From assembly GCF_000264315.1 (NCBI RefSeq), contig NZ_AJXU01000075.1, forward strand, positions 1 to 64,000: a DNA stretch of 64,000 nucleotides, written 5' to 3'. This stretch comes from Rhodanobacter fulvus Jip2 (GTDB taxonomy: Bacteria; Pseudomonadota; Gammaproteobacteria; Xanthomonadales; Rhodanobacteraceae). The first letter of the stretch is position 1. Each line of letters starts with the position of its first letter. Under the pieces are notes generated by a model. That model saw only the letters and a list, made by a program, of their open reading frames with translations, did not search any database and had not been told where the DNA came from. Positions 7,634-15,692 of the stretch are shown piece after piece. The translations under genes and the position numbers were made by a program.

Positions 7634-8188
7634 TCAATCGTCGCGCAGGGCGTAAATGTCGGGCAGGTTGCGGCCCTGCTCGTGATAGTCCATGCCGTAG
7701 CCGAAGACGTAGCGGTCGGGCAGCTCGACGCCGTTGAAATCCGACGCGATGCCGTCGACCAGGCGATCGTGCTGTTTGGTGCAGAGGCTGGCGATCAGCA
7801 CCTTCTTCGCGCCGCGCTGGTAGCAGTCGTCGCGCACGGCTTTCAGGGTATGCCCTTCGTCGAGGATGTCGTCGACCAGCAGCACGATGCGGTCGCGCAG
7901 CGACGCCTGCGGCTCGCGCAACCACATCAGCTCGCTGCCGGCGGTGTCGCCGCGGTAGCGGGTGGCGTGCACGTAGTCGAACTCGAGATCGGTGCGGATC
8001 GCCAGCGCCAGCTGCCCGGCAAAGATCAGCGCGCCGTTCATCACGGTGAGAAACACCGGCCGCTCGCCATCCAGCGCCACGTCGATCTGGCGGCCCATGT
8101 CGGCGATCACGCTTTCCAGCGTGACACGCTCATATAACAGTTCGGCGTTGGCCAACGCAGCGGCAAGGGACGGTACGGTAGGGCTCAT
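7634..8188 (-). CDS. hpt: Hypoxanthine (guanine) phosphoribosyltransferase
   Basis: 184-residue type I phosphoribosyltransferase that converts hypoxanthine (and perhaps guanine) plus PRPP to the nucleotide. The PRPP-binding motif VLLVDDILDEGHTL is exact for the family; the flexible-loop and C-terminal blocks (VGF-like YVFGYGMDYHEQGRNLPDIY) are present. The start ATG at 8188 is preceded by GGAGAC. It lies immediately upstream of mtiP in the same direction, which makes a small purine-salvage cluster. The 3' end abuts the palindromic repeats at 7596-7632. Confidence 0.94.
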   Translation of the reverse strand: MSPTVPSLAAALANAELLYERVTLESVIADMGRQIDVALDGERPVFLTVMNGALIFAGQLALAIRTDLEFDYVHATRYRGDTAGSELMWLREPQASLRDRIVLLVDDILDEGHTLKAVRDDCYQRGAKKVLIASLCTKQHDRLVDGIASDFNGVELPDRYVFGYGMDYHEQGRNLPDIYALRDD

Positions 8189-8248
8189 AAGTTGTCTCCA
8201 TGGGGGAATCAAGAGTGGTGGGTGCGGACAGGTTTCGCTTCGACGACT

Positions 8249-8273
8249 CCCTATTCCCCATTCCCTATTCCCG
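8249..8273. repeat. Tandem ATTCCC heptamer repeat overlapping the nagZ 3' end
   Basis: Tandem CTATTCC / CCATTCC / CTATTCC units form one arm of the heptamer family seen as full inverted pairs at 15603-15689 and 18854-18934. Here the array supplies the last codons and the TAG stop of nagZ. Confidence 0.6.
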
Positions 8274-9273
8274 GCCCGGCATGCAACGCAGTGATGCGCG
8301 CCACGAAGCGATCGCGCTGCGGGTTGTCGATCAGCCCTTCCCAGCCGGCAGCGATGGCGCCGCGCAGGTTGGCTAATGATGCACGACCCGTCTCCCTGCC
8401 CTGCACCGCGGCGATGGCTTCGTCGACCACGTCGGGAAAACAGGCCAGCACCAGGTCGCAACCCGCATCCAGATGAGCCTGCACGCGCCCGCCCACGGAA
8501 CCGGCTGCGCCGGCGGCGGCCATGCTGATGTCGTCGCTGACGACGACGCCGGTAAAGCCCAGTTCGCCGCGCAGGATGCGCTCGATCCAGATGCGCGAGT
8601 AGCCCGCCGGTTGCGCGTCCACGGCGGGATAGGTCACGTGCGCCATCATCACCGCTTCCACCCGCGCCTCGATGCATTCGGCGAAGGGCAGCAGGTCGTC
8701 GCCGAGAATCCGTTCGAGTGGGCGCGGGTCGATCGCCGCGGCCTTGTGCGTATCGGTGGCCACCGAACCGTGGCCGGGGAAATGCTTGATGACGGCGGCC
8801 ATGCCGGCCAGGTGCATGCCGCGCACATAGGCCTGCGCCAGTTCGGCGGTGACCGCCGGCTCGGCATGGAACGCGCGCAGCCCGATCGCGGCATTGCCGC
8901 GGGCCAGATCCACCACCGGCGCGAAACTGAAATCGACGCCGCTGGCGCGCAGCTCGCTGGCCATGACCCAGGCGTGCTCCTCGGCCAGGCGCACCGCCTC
9001 GTGCGGATCGTGGGCGTAGCGCTCGCCGATCGCCGACAGCGGCGGCAGCCGGGTGAAGCCGTCGCGGAAGCGTTGTACCGGGCCGCCCTCCTGATCCACC
9101 GCGATCAGCATGTCGTCGCCGCCGGCCTCGCGAATCGCGTCGCACAAGGCGGACAGCTGATCGCGCGACCGGTAGTTGCGCGAAAACAGCAACACGCCGG
9201 CCACGCCGGGCTCGCTCAGCCAGCGCTTTTCATGCTCGGCCAGCTCCAGCGCGGCCACACCGATCATCAGCAT
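8251..9273 (-). CDS. nagZ: Beta-N-acetylhexosaminidase NagZ
   Basis: 340-residue cytoplasmic GH3 enzyme that removes GlcNAc from anhydro-muropeptides in peptidoglycan recycling. It shows the family signature AAVIKHFPGHGSVATDTHK, the substrate loop with AVDQEGGPVQRF and the nucleophile Asp in VVVSDDISM. The ATG at 9273 overlaps the upstream CYTH gene stop by 7 bases; the ATG at 9267 is also possible. The last eight residues (GPGIGNGE) are encoded by a GGGAATA-type repeat, so the natural C-terminus was probably shorter. Confidence 0.94.
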   Translation of the reverse strand: MLMIGVAALELAEHEKRWLSEPGVAGVLLFSRNYRSRDQLSALCDAIREAGGDDMLIAVDQEGGPVQRFRDGFTRLPPLSAIGERYAHDPHEAVRLAEEHAWVMASELRASGVDFSFAPVVDLARGNAAIGLRAFHAEPAVTAELAQAYVRGMHLAGMAAVIKHFPGHGSVATDTHKAAAIDPRPLERILGDDLLPFAECIEARVEAVMMAHVTYPAVDAQPAGYSRIWIERILRGELGFTGVVVSDDISMAAAGAAGSVGGRVQAHLDAGCDLVLACFPDVVDEAIAAVQGRETGRASLANLRGAIAAGWEGLIDNPQRDRFVARITALHAGPGIGNGE

Positions 9274-9788
9274 GCGGCATCCTCGGCAGCACGCTCCGCC
9301 GGCGACCATTGCCGGTACGGATGCGCGATCAGGTTGACGTTGTAGTAGCGCACCAGCGCGCTCACCTCGCGGCCCAGCCACGGTGGCCGGGGAAATGGCG
9401 CATCGACCGCCGGCAGTTCCACCTCGGCGACGACCAGGCCGCGATTGTCGCCCTGGAATTCATCGACCTCGAACAGTACGCCATCGACCCGCACATGATG
9501 GCGGGTTTTCTCCAGTACGCCGTCGCACAAGGTGGCCAGCAAGGCCCGGGCGTCGCTCGCCGGTATCGCATATTCGAACTCGGCCCGCGCGATACCGGGC
9601 GTGGCGGCCTTGATGTTGAGCCATGCCTGCTCGCCGGCCAGCCGTGCACGTACCGAGGCGCGCGCGCTGCCATCGCGCAGCGCCTGCGCGCCCACCAGGT
9701 AACCCTGCGCCATCGGCTCGCTGTGCTCCACGGCGGCGCGCCAGTCGTCAGTGGCCAGCAGGAATTTGCGTTCGATTTCGATGGGCAT
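9267..9788 (-). CDS. CYTH-domain (triphosphate tunnel) protein
   Basis: 173-residue single-domain CYTH/TTM protein. It begins MPIEIERKFLL, carrying the diagnostic ExExK motif, followed by alternating Arg/Lys/Glu strands (RASVRARLAG, EFEYAIP, VDEFQG, VAEVELP) that form the charged tunnel. Members hydrolyse inorganic triphosphate or, less often, act as class IV adenylate cyclases; the activity cannot be chosen from sequence alone, though the size resembles bacterial tripolyphosphatases. It is transcribed into nagZ with a 7-base overlap, so the two are co-translated. Confidence 0.85.
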   Translation of the reverse strand: MPIEIERKFLLATDDWRAAVEHSEPMAQGYLVGAQALRDGSARASVRARLAGEQAWLNIKAATPGIARAEFEYAIPASDARALLATLCDGVLEKTRHHVRVDGVLFEVDEFQGDNRGLVVAEVELPAVDAPFPRPPWLGREVSALVRYYNVNLIAHPYRQWSPAERAAEDAAC

Positions 9789-9849
9789 GGGTAAGCAATA
9801 CCGGGATGAGTGAGAACCAACGGCGCCACTGGAGTGGGAACCCCACTTC

Positions 9850-9954
9850 CGTCATTCCTGCGAAAGCAGGAATCCAGTGACCTCCGTTGTTGAGGCGCTG
9901 GATGACCAGCCCTTCGGCTGTTGAAAAGCACCTCCCGCTTTCGCGGGGATGACG
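9850..9954. repeat. Inverted pair of CGTCATTCCxGC intergenic palindromes
   Basis: The left unit has ATTCCTGC-GAAA-GCAGGAAT (9854-9873) after CGTC; the right unit has CCCGC-TTTC-GCGGG (9934-9947) followed by GATGACG, the reverse complement of CGTCATC. The two units face each other about 60 bases apart. This GTCATTCCCGCGAAAGCGGGAAT class is widespread in proteobacterial intergenic DNA. Nothing else is recognisable between the CYTH gene and rlmD. Confidence 0.75.
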
Positions 9955-10027
9955 AATTTGAGCAGCTACGGTCGAGGGAGAAAACCCGCATTCTGCTGCG
10001 TTCTCCTTTTTGAAGTTGCGCCAAGCC

Positions 10028-11365
10028 TCAACGTTCGAACAAGGCGATGGATTCCACGTGGGCCGTGTGCGGGAACATGTCCATTACGCCAGCCGACGCC
10101 AGCGTGAAACCATGCTGGTTGACCAGGATGCCGGCGTCGCGCGCCAGCGATGCCGGATGGCAGGAGACATACACCACGCGCTGCGTCTTGCGATGCGGCA
10201 GGTACGCCAGCAACTGATCGGCGCCGGCGCGCGGCGGGTCGAGCAGCACCTTGTCCCACGGCGTGCGTGCCCAGTCGCTGGCGCGCTGGTCCTCGAACAG
10301 GTTGGCGACGTGGAAGGTGGCGTTGTCGATGCCGTTGCGCGCGGCGTTCTGTGCCGCCCGCTGCACCAGGCCATGCTCGCCCTCCACGCCCACCACCTCG
10401 GCCACGCGACGGGCGATCGGCAAGGTGAAGTTGCCCAGGCCGCAGAACAGGTCCAGCACGCGGTCGGTGGGTTGCGGATCGAGCAGCGCCATCGCGTGCG
10501 CCACCATGCGCTGGTTCATGTTGGCGTTGACCTGCACGAAATCCAGCGGCTCGAACTCCAGCTCCACATCGGCGAAGCGCGCGTCGTCGCTGGCGATGCG
10601 GAACGCCAGCCGCGGCTGCGCCGGCCACAGGGGATGCACGCTGGAGTTGTTGCCCGGCTGCAGATAGATGGCCAATCCGTGCTGCTGTCCGAACGCGGTC
10701 AGCGCGGCCAGATCGACCTCGCCCAGCGGTTGCAGGTGACGGAACACCAGAGCCATGGTGTCGTCGCCGCCGGCGAACTCGATCTGTGCGATGGCGTCGA
10801 CGGCGTCCAGGCCGTTGATCAGTTCGGCCAGCAGGCCCACCTTGGGGCCGATCGCCGGATGCAGCACTTCGCACTGCTGGATGTCGGCCACGAAACGCGG
10901 ATTCGCCTCCTCGCGAAAACCCACCAGCACGCGGCCCTTCTTCAGCACGTGACGCACCGACAGGCGGCCCTTGCGCCGATACGCCCACGGCTCACCCGTG
11001 AGCGGCGGCAGCCATTGCTGCGGCGCGACCTTGCCGATGCGCTCGAAGTTTTCCGCCAGCACGCGCTGCTTGGCCGCAATCTGCGCTTCGGCATCGAGGT
11101 GCTGCATCGAGCAGCCGCTGCACTCGGCGAAATGCCGGCAACGCGGCTCGACCCGATGCGGCGAAGGGGTGATCACCTCCACCACTTCCGCTTCGTCGAA
11201 GTGACGGTGGCGCTTGCGCAGCCGCACCATCACCTGCTCGCCCAGCAAGGCACCGCTGACGAACAACGCCTTGCCGTCCACGCGGGCGACGCCGCGGCCA
11301 TCGTGGCTCAGGTCGGTGATGGTGGCTTCGAAGGGAGTGGCGGGAACGGAGTTGGATCGGGACAT
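10028..11365 (-). CDS. rlmD: 23S rRNA (uracil1939-C5)-methyltransferase RlmD
   Basis: 445-residue SAM-dependent RNA methyltransferase that makes m5U1939 in 23S rRNA. An N-terminal TRAM RNA-binding domain (about 10-65) is followed by the iron-sulfur cysteines in CRHFAECSGC and a fourth Cys in QQCEVLHP. SAM-binding motif I is VLDLFCGLGNFTLP; the catalytic nucleophile is the Cys of YVSCHPASLARD, and LLDPPRAG is motif IV. Length and order match E. coli RumA/RlmD. It is transcribed alone, 66 bases from the preceding ydbL gene. Confidence 0.95.
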   Translation of the reverse strand: MSRSNSVPATPFEATITDLSHDGRGVARVDGKALFVSGALLGEQVMVRLRKRHRHFDEAEVVEVITPSPHRVEPRCRHFAECSGCSMQHLDAEAQIAAKQRVLAENFERIGKVAPQQWLPPLTGEPWAYRRKGRLSVRHVLKKGRVLVGFREEANPRFVADIQQCEVLHPAIGPKVGLLAELINGLDAVDAIAQIEFAGGDDTMALVFRHLQPLGEVDLAALTAFGQQHGLAIYLQPGNNSSVHPLWPAQPRLAFRIASDDARFADVELEFEPLDFVQVNANMNQRMVAHAMALLDPQPTDRVLDLFCGLGNFTLPIARRVAEVVGVEGEHGLVQRAAQNAARNGIDNATFHVANLFEDQRASDWARTPWDKVLLDPPRAGADQLLAYLPHRKTQRVVYVSCHPASLARDAGILVNQHGFTLASAGVMDMFPHTAHVESIALFER

Positions 11366-11431
11366 GAAAACGCATCGGGCCGCAGCGGTAGGCCGCCGAT
11401 TATCTCAGATCGGCGGCACCGACCGCGGCTG

Positions 11432-12034
11432 CTATTTCTTCTGCCAGGCGCCGGCGGCGTTCTGGTAGTACCAGCCCGCATGCGCGTGCTTGACCCAGCC
11501 CTTGGCGAAGGTGGTGCGGATCTGGTCTTGCCATTCCGGATGACCATTGGCCTGGGCGATCTCGCGGTACAACTCGTTGCGATCGCGGTTTTCATCGGCC
11601 ACCGTGGCGTTCGCCTGCGCGCGCTGGCTCAGCGGCACCTTGGCGGTGTCGCGCAAGGCGACCAGACCATCGTTGGTGAAGCCCACGGCGCCGCTGTCGA
11701 GCAGGCCGCCCAGCGCGCCTTGCACGCGTGCGCGCATGCGGCCACGGATGGCCTCGGTGGTGGCGTTCTGGATCTGCAGGTTGGGTGCATCGGCGGCGTA
11801 AGCCGCGGGAATCAGCAGGTCCAGCAGCATCGCCGATGGCTGCGGGCCGTTGCCGGGTGGCGGGGTGTCCTTCTTCGGTTCGGCCGGTGCCTTTCCGGTG
11901 CCGTCGAGCACGTTGCCGATGAACTGGTCCGCCGCTTTCTGCGCCGCCGCCTCGGGGAAATACACGTTGATGGTGACGCAACCGACCAGCGCCACGGTCA
12001 CGGTGGTCAGGATCAGATAAACGAGCTTGCGCAT
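11432..12034 (-). CDS. YdbL-family (DUF1318) protein with N-terminal lipoprotein segment
   Basis: 200-residue predicted lipoprotein: signal peptide MRKLVYLILTTVTVALVGC with lipobox LVGC. The C-terminal half (TEAIRGRMRARV ... GWVKHAHAGWYYQNAAGAWQKK) matches E. coli YdbL (DUF1318). The segment straight after the lipid Cys, VTINVYFPEAAAQKAAD, resembles the short lipoprotein YnbE of the E. coli ydbH-ynbE-ydbL operon, so this looks like YnbE and YdbL joined, with a Pro/Lys-rich linker and a second hydrophobic segment around residues 70-82. It follows the ydbH-like gene after 32 bases, hence the same operon. The predicted role is in outer-membrane phospholipid transport. Confidence 0.8.
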   Translation of the reverse strand: MRKLVYLILTTVTVALVGCVTINVYFPEAAAQKAADQFIGNVLDGTGKAPAEPKKDTPPPGNGPQPSAMLLDLLIPAAYAADAPNLQIQNATTEAIRGRMRARVQGALGGLLDSGAVGFTNDGLVALRDTAKVPLSQRAQANATVADENRDRNELYREIAQANGHPEWQDQIRTTFAKGWVKHAHAGWYYQNAAGAWQKK

Positions 12035-12066
12035 GCGGCAACTCCGGCTGGGGTGGGGGAAAAACT

Positions 12067-14091
12067 TCAGCGGATTTCCGGGGCATTGCCGGCGATGGCT
12101 TCCTTCAGGCGGCGGACCAGGGTGGGCCAGTCGACCTCGGTCTGGTGGCCGATCACCTGCAATCGCGGCAAACCACTACCTTCCACGATAGTGTATCCGC
12201 CCTGTTCGCGCTCAAGGCCACTCATCCGGCAGACCGATCCCTGCAGTGTGCAATTGAGGCCAATGCGCTTGTAGCCGAACGTCTTGAACAGCTTCAGCAC
12301 CGCGCCCTGCAAGCCGGCGGCGATGCCACCGCCACCGACGGAGGTGAGGTTGTTCACCGCGCGCTGGCTGATGCGGCCGCCGTCACCGGCCAGCAATCGC
12401 GCCTTGAATGCCACCGGCTGCCAGTTGACCAGACGCAGGTCGTCGATCGATCCGTCGAGCTTGCCGGTGATGCTGCCGAAGTCGAAGACACTGGTGATGG
12501 CGCCCAGGTCGAGCTGGCTCAGCTTGATGTCGGCGGCAAGCACCGGGCTGTTGCCGAACGGCTGCTGCAGCGAAAGATCGGTGATGTCGGCAAATCCGCC
12601 AAACAGGTTCACCGACAGGCCGCCGGCCAACTCGACGCGGTCGTCCACCCATTTCAGCGAGGGAATGGCGCCGCCCAGGGTGCCGGGAAACTTCGGCCAG
12701 CCCATGGTCTGGCTGAAGGCGGCCATGTCGACACCGGTCACGTTGAGCGCGGTCGACAACCGCTGCCCGCTGGCCGCGGCCGGGCGCCAGCTGAACTCGC
12801 CCAGATGCAACTGGCCTTGCAGCAAGGCCATGTCGATGGGCTGCTGCAGCGCCAGCGCGCCGTTGCGGCTTTGCCAGCGCGATTGCGTGCCGCCCACCGG
12901 CAACCGATAGAACTTGAAACCCTTCCATTGCAGCGTCGTGGCGGGACGGTCGCCCGAAGCGGTCCAGTCCAGTCCACCGCGAAGATCGCTCACGGCGATG
13001 CGGCCATCCGCCTCGCCAAAGTCCAGCCCGTCGGTGGTGAAGGCGAATGCACGCAAGCCGCTCGCGCGCATGTCCACGCTGGCGTTCAACTGCCCGTTCA
13101 GCTGCGCATCGCGCAAGCCCATCGTGGCCAGCCAGGCACGGCCGTAGCGTTCGTAGGCGGCCGGAAAAACCGCATGCAGCCGGTCGAGCTTGAGCTGCTT
13201 CAATTCGCCCTTCGCATCGAACGCCAGCGCGCCCTCCAATTGCAGCGCGTCGGCGTCGTTCACGCGCAAGTGGTCCAGCGCGAAGGCGCCCTGTTGGGCG
13301 GTGGCGTTCAACCCCAGTTGCACTGGATGGTCCGGCAGGCTGGCGTAGATCGGGCCCAGCAACAATTCGCCGCCGCGCAGGCTGGCGTCCAGGTCGATGC
13401 GCGAAGGCACCCTCGTCGTGTCCAGCCCGAACCGGCCCGAGCCCCCCAGGCCCTCGGCAGCCAGCGTGCCGGCGGGGGTATCGAAGCCGACGCCGGCCAG
13501 GTTGAACTGGCCGGAGGACTGCAGGCCGCTGTCGCGCACATCCAGCGCCAGCTCGGCATCCAGCCGGCCGCCGGTGGGACGCCCGGACCACACCGTGCCC
13601 AGCAAGCCCTGCAGCCAGGTGGCGGGCAACTGGGTGAGCGTGATCTGCGCGTGGGTGGGCTGATCCAGCGGCAACGCGGCGCTGGCCTTCGCCTTGCCCT
13701 GTTCGATATCGACCTGGATGGTGTTGGTGGTTTCGCTGGTTACCAGCCGCAGCGTGGCATCGCTCAGCGCACCGCCCGGAGCACCGCGCAATTGCAGTTG
13801 GCCATCCAGGATCCAGCGCATGCGCGCGTCGCGCTGCAGGTCGCCATCCAGCGCCAGGCCAACCTTGCGCCAGCCCATGGCCGCCACATCCGCCTGCTTC
13901 GCGCTCAACTGCAGGTGGATGCCGCCATCGGCGCGATCGCTGAGATGCACCGTGACTGTCGACAGCTTCACCCCCGGCACGCTGATGGAACGGGCCGCGA
14001 AAACCACATCCGCACGCGCAGGCGCGGCCCAGCCGCCGCCAAGAAACAGCAGGCAAAAACCCAGCAGAAGATGGCTTGATGAAAAACGCAT
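12067..14091 (-). CDS. ydbH: YdbH-like AsmA-family envelope protein
   Basis: 674-residue exported protein starting MRFSSSHLLLGFCLLFLGGG with a cleavable signal ending near ARA-D. The body is rich in beta-strand repeats typical of AsmA/YhdP bridge proteins, and the C-terminus (about 600-674, GLEREQGGYTIVEGSGLPRL) fits the YdbH C-terminal domain. In E. coli YdbH acts redundantly with TamB and YhdP in anterograde phospholipid transport and works with YnbE and YdbL. Gene order ydbH then ydbL on the same strand supports the assignment. E. coli YdbH is longer (about 880 residues), so this is a shorter version. Confidence 0.78.
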   Translation of the reverse strand: MRFSSSHLLLGFCLLFLGGGWAAPARADVVFAARSISVPGVKLSTVTVHLSDRADGGIHLQLSAKQADVAAMGWRKVGLALDGDLQRDARMRWILDGQLQLRGAPGGALSDATLRLVTSETTNTIQVDIEQGKAKASAALPLDQPTHAQITLTQLPATWLQGLLGTVWSGRPTGGRLDAELALDVRDSGLQSSGQFNLAGVGFDTPAGTLAAEGLGGSGRFGLDTTRVPSRIDLDASLRGGELLLGPIYASLPDHPVQLGLNATAQQGAFALDHLRVNDADALQLEGALAFDAKGELKQLKLDRLHAVFPAAYERYGRAWLATMGLRDAQLNGQLNASVDMRASGLRAFAFTTDGLDFGEADGRIAVSDLRGGLDWTASGDRPATTLQWKGFKFYRLPVGGTQSRWQSRNGALALQQPIDMALLQGQLHLGEFSWRPAAASGQRLSTALNVTGVDMAAFSQTMGWPKFPGTLGGAIPSLKWVDDRVELAGGLSVNLFGGFADITDLSLQQPFGNSPVLAADIKLSQLDLGAITSVFDFGSITGKLDGSIDDLRLVNWQPVAFKARLLAGDGGRISQRAVNNLTSVGGGGIAAGLQGAVLKLFKTFGYKRIGLNCTLQGSVCRMSGLEREQGGYTIVEGSGLPRLQVIGHQTEVDWPTLVRRLKEAIAGNAPEIR

Positions 14092-14115
14092 GTCGGGCCA
14101 TTCTGCCAAACTCAG

Positions 14116-14871
14116 ATGAACGATATGGATTTCGTCATGCCCGCCACCGTCACCGCCCCGTCGTCATTCCCGTTTCACGCCACCGGCGTGGATGTGCTGG
14201 TAGCCGACGACGACCCGGCCAGCCGCCGCTTTCTGGCGGACGGCATGCGCCGCCTGGAGGCCCGCGTGGTCACCTGCGCCGACGGTATCGAAGCGCTGAC
14301 GCTGGCTCGCGACCAGGCTTTCGACCTGCTGCTGCTGGATTGCCGCATGCCCGGCGCGGGGGCGCTGCAGATTCTGTCGACGCTGCGATCGGATGCGCAG
14401 GCCTGTTCGCGGCGCGCCATCGCGGTGGCAAGCAGCGCCGAAATGGCGCCCGGCGAACGCTCGGCATTGCTGGCGGCCGGTTTCGCCGAGGTGCTCGTCA
14501 AGCCCTGCAAACTGGTGGACCTGCAACGGTTGCTGGGCTCGCTGGCGAACCATCCGAGCCCACCGCTTGACGATCAGGCCGGCCTGCTTGCCAGCGGCGA
14601 CCCGGTCACCATGCAGGCGCTGCGCGGGTTGTTGCGGGGAGAACTGGAGCGGCTCAAGGACGAGCTCGCGCGCATGGACGTCGACCGCGCCGCGCTTGCC
14701 GAACGGCTGCATCGGTTGCGTTCGTCCTGCGGGTTCTGCGGCGCCGCCATGCTGTCGACCGAAACCGTGGCGTTGCAGGAAGCGCTTGCCCACGCACCCA
14801 CGGATATCACGCCAAGCCTGCAGCGCTTCAACCAGGCGCTGGACGCCACCTTGCTGGCGCTGGACACCTGA
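14116..14871 (+). CDS. Stand-alone REC-HPt response-regulator protein
   Basis: 251-residue two-domain signalling protein. Residues about 24-140 form a receiver domain with the acidic pocket VADDD, phospho-acceptor Asp in LLLDCRMPG, a conserved Ser in VASS and Lys in VKPC. Residues about 155-250 look like a histidine phosphotransfer helical bundle with HRLRSSCGFCGA, comparable to the HxLKGSxxxxGA motif. REC-HPt tandems usually sit at the end of hybrid kinases such as RpfC; here no kinase is encoded with it and no neighbour is a partner. It is convergent with recO and divergent from ydbH (24 bases apart). The receiver is certain, the HPt assignment probable. Confidence 0.78.
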   Translation: MNDMDFVMPATVTAPSSFPFHATGVDVLVADDDPASRRFLADGMRRLEARVVTCADGIEALTLARDQAFDLLLLDCRMPGAGALQILSTLRSDAQACSRRAIAVASSAEMAPGERSALLAAGFAEVLVKPCKLVDLQRLLGSLANHPSPPLDDQAGLLASGDPVTMQALRGLLRGELERLKDELARMDVDRAALAERLHRLRSSCGFCGAAMLSTETVALQEALAHAPTDITPSLQRFNQALDATLLALDT

Positions 14872-14880
14872 CCCCGGTCA

Positions 14881-15591
14881 TCAGCGCCACGAAGTGGTGC
14901 CACCGAGTACCCGCCAGGCGCGCAGCTCGCCGCCTCCGAGATGAAAGCGGATCACCTCGCGCATCATGCCGCGCAGCGCTTTCAGCCCTTCGTCATCCGG
15001 CATGCGGTCGTGGGCCAGCGCCAGCAGGTCGCTGCCACGCAGGACATGCCTGCGACCCGGCAGGCACGCCACCGCGCCCTGTTCAACCCGATATTCGTAA
15101 TGCGCCTGCGGCTCCAGCAGCTCGCCCGTTTCCGCATCGTGTTCCAGCTGCAGGGCGTAACCCATCGCCTGCAGCAAGTCGCGCTCGAAGCGGCGCAGAC
15201 TCCAGGCCAGCGACTCGTCCGTGCCCAGTCGCTGCAGCGCCAGGGCGTAGGCGTCGAACAGCGCGCTCGAAGGATCCTGCCGCTCGCTGAGGCGCACCAC
15301 CAACTCGTTGAGATAAAGGCCCGCCAGGCCGGCATTCCCAACCAACCGCAGCGGTGTACCGGTGGTTTCCACCGACGTCAGCGTGGCCAGCTCACCGCGC
15401 AGCAGCAGCCCCATCGCCAGCGGCTGGAACGGCTCAAGCTGTGCCCGGCGCAAACGCGTCTTCTCCCCCCGTACGCCACGCGCCACCACGCCCAAACGTC
15501 CCTGGTCACGGGTCAGGCATTCCAGCAACAACGAGGTTTCCCGGTACGGGCGCGAATGCAAGACGTAGGCGGGTTGCTGGTCGAGGCGCAT
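14881..15591 (-). CDS. recO: DNA repair protein RecO
   Basis: 236-residue recombination mediator that, with RecR, loads RecA on SSB-coated DNA. The N-terminal OB-fold (MRLDQQPAYVLHSRPYRETSLLLECLT, then GRLGVVARGVRGEKTRLR) and the helical C-terminal part (LYLNELVVRLS, LFDAYALALQRL, FERDLLQAMGYALQ) follow the family. The ATG at 15591 gives the canonical start; the longer reading runs through a palindromic repeat. It is the last gene of the lepA-lepB-DUF4845-rnc-era-recO run. Confidence 0.93.
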   Translation of the reverse strand: MRLDQQPAYVLHSRPYRETSLLLECLTRDQGRLGVVARGVRGEKTRLRRAQLEPFQPLAMGLLLRGELATLTSVETTGTPLRLVGNAGLAGLYLNELVVRLSERQDPSSALFDAYALALQRLGTDESLAWSLRRFERDLLQAMGYALQLEHDAETGELLEPQAHYEYRVEQGAVACLPGRRHVLRGSDLLALAHDRMPDDEGLKALRGMMREVIRFHLGGGELRAWRVLGGTTSWR

Positions 15592-15602
15592 GGCGTTGGG
15601 GG

Positions 15603-15689
15603 CGGGATTCGGGATTAGGGATTCGGGATTCGCAAGAGCGCGGCAACCTGAGCTTTCACGAATCCCGAATCGCGAATCACGAATCCCGG
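15603..15689. repeat. GGGATTC heptamer inverted repeat between recO and era
   Basis: The left arm (15603-15632) contains tandem GGGATTC/GGGATTA units; the right arm (15658-15689) carries their complement (GAATCCC units). About 25 bases separate the arms. It is the same family as 18854-18934 and 8249-8273, common in xanthomonad intergenic DNA. Confidence 0.75.
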
Positions 15690-15692
15690 CGG

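Noticed and set aside
10010-12274. 754-codon open frame on the plus strand, antisense to rlmD and the YdbL gene
   Set aside because: Product is His/Gln/Arg/Ala-rich with no domain; it is the high-GC shadow of well-supported genes.
12145-14079. 644-codon open frame antisense to the YdbH-like gene
   Set aside because: Low-complexity composition and no start signal; the minus-strand product has a signal peptide and a conserved partner.
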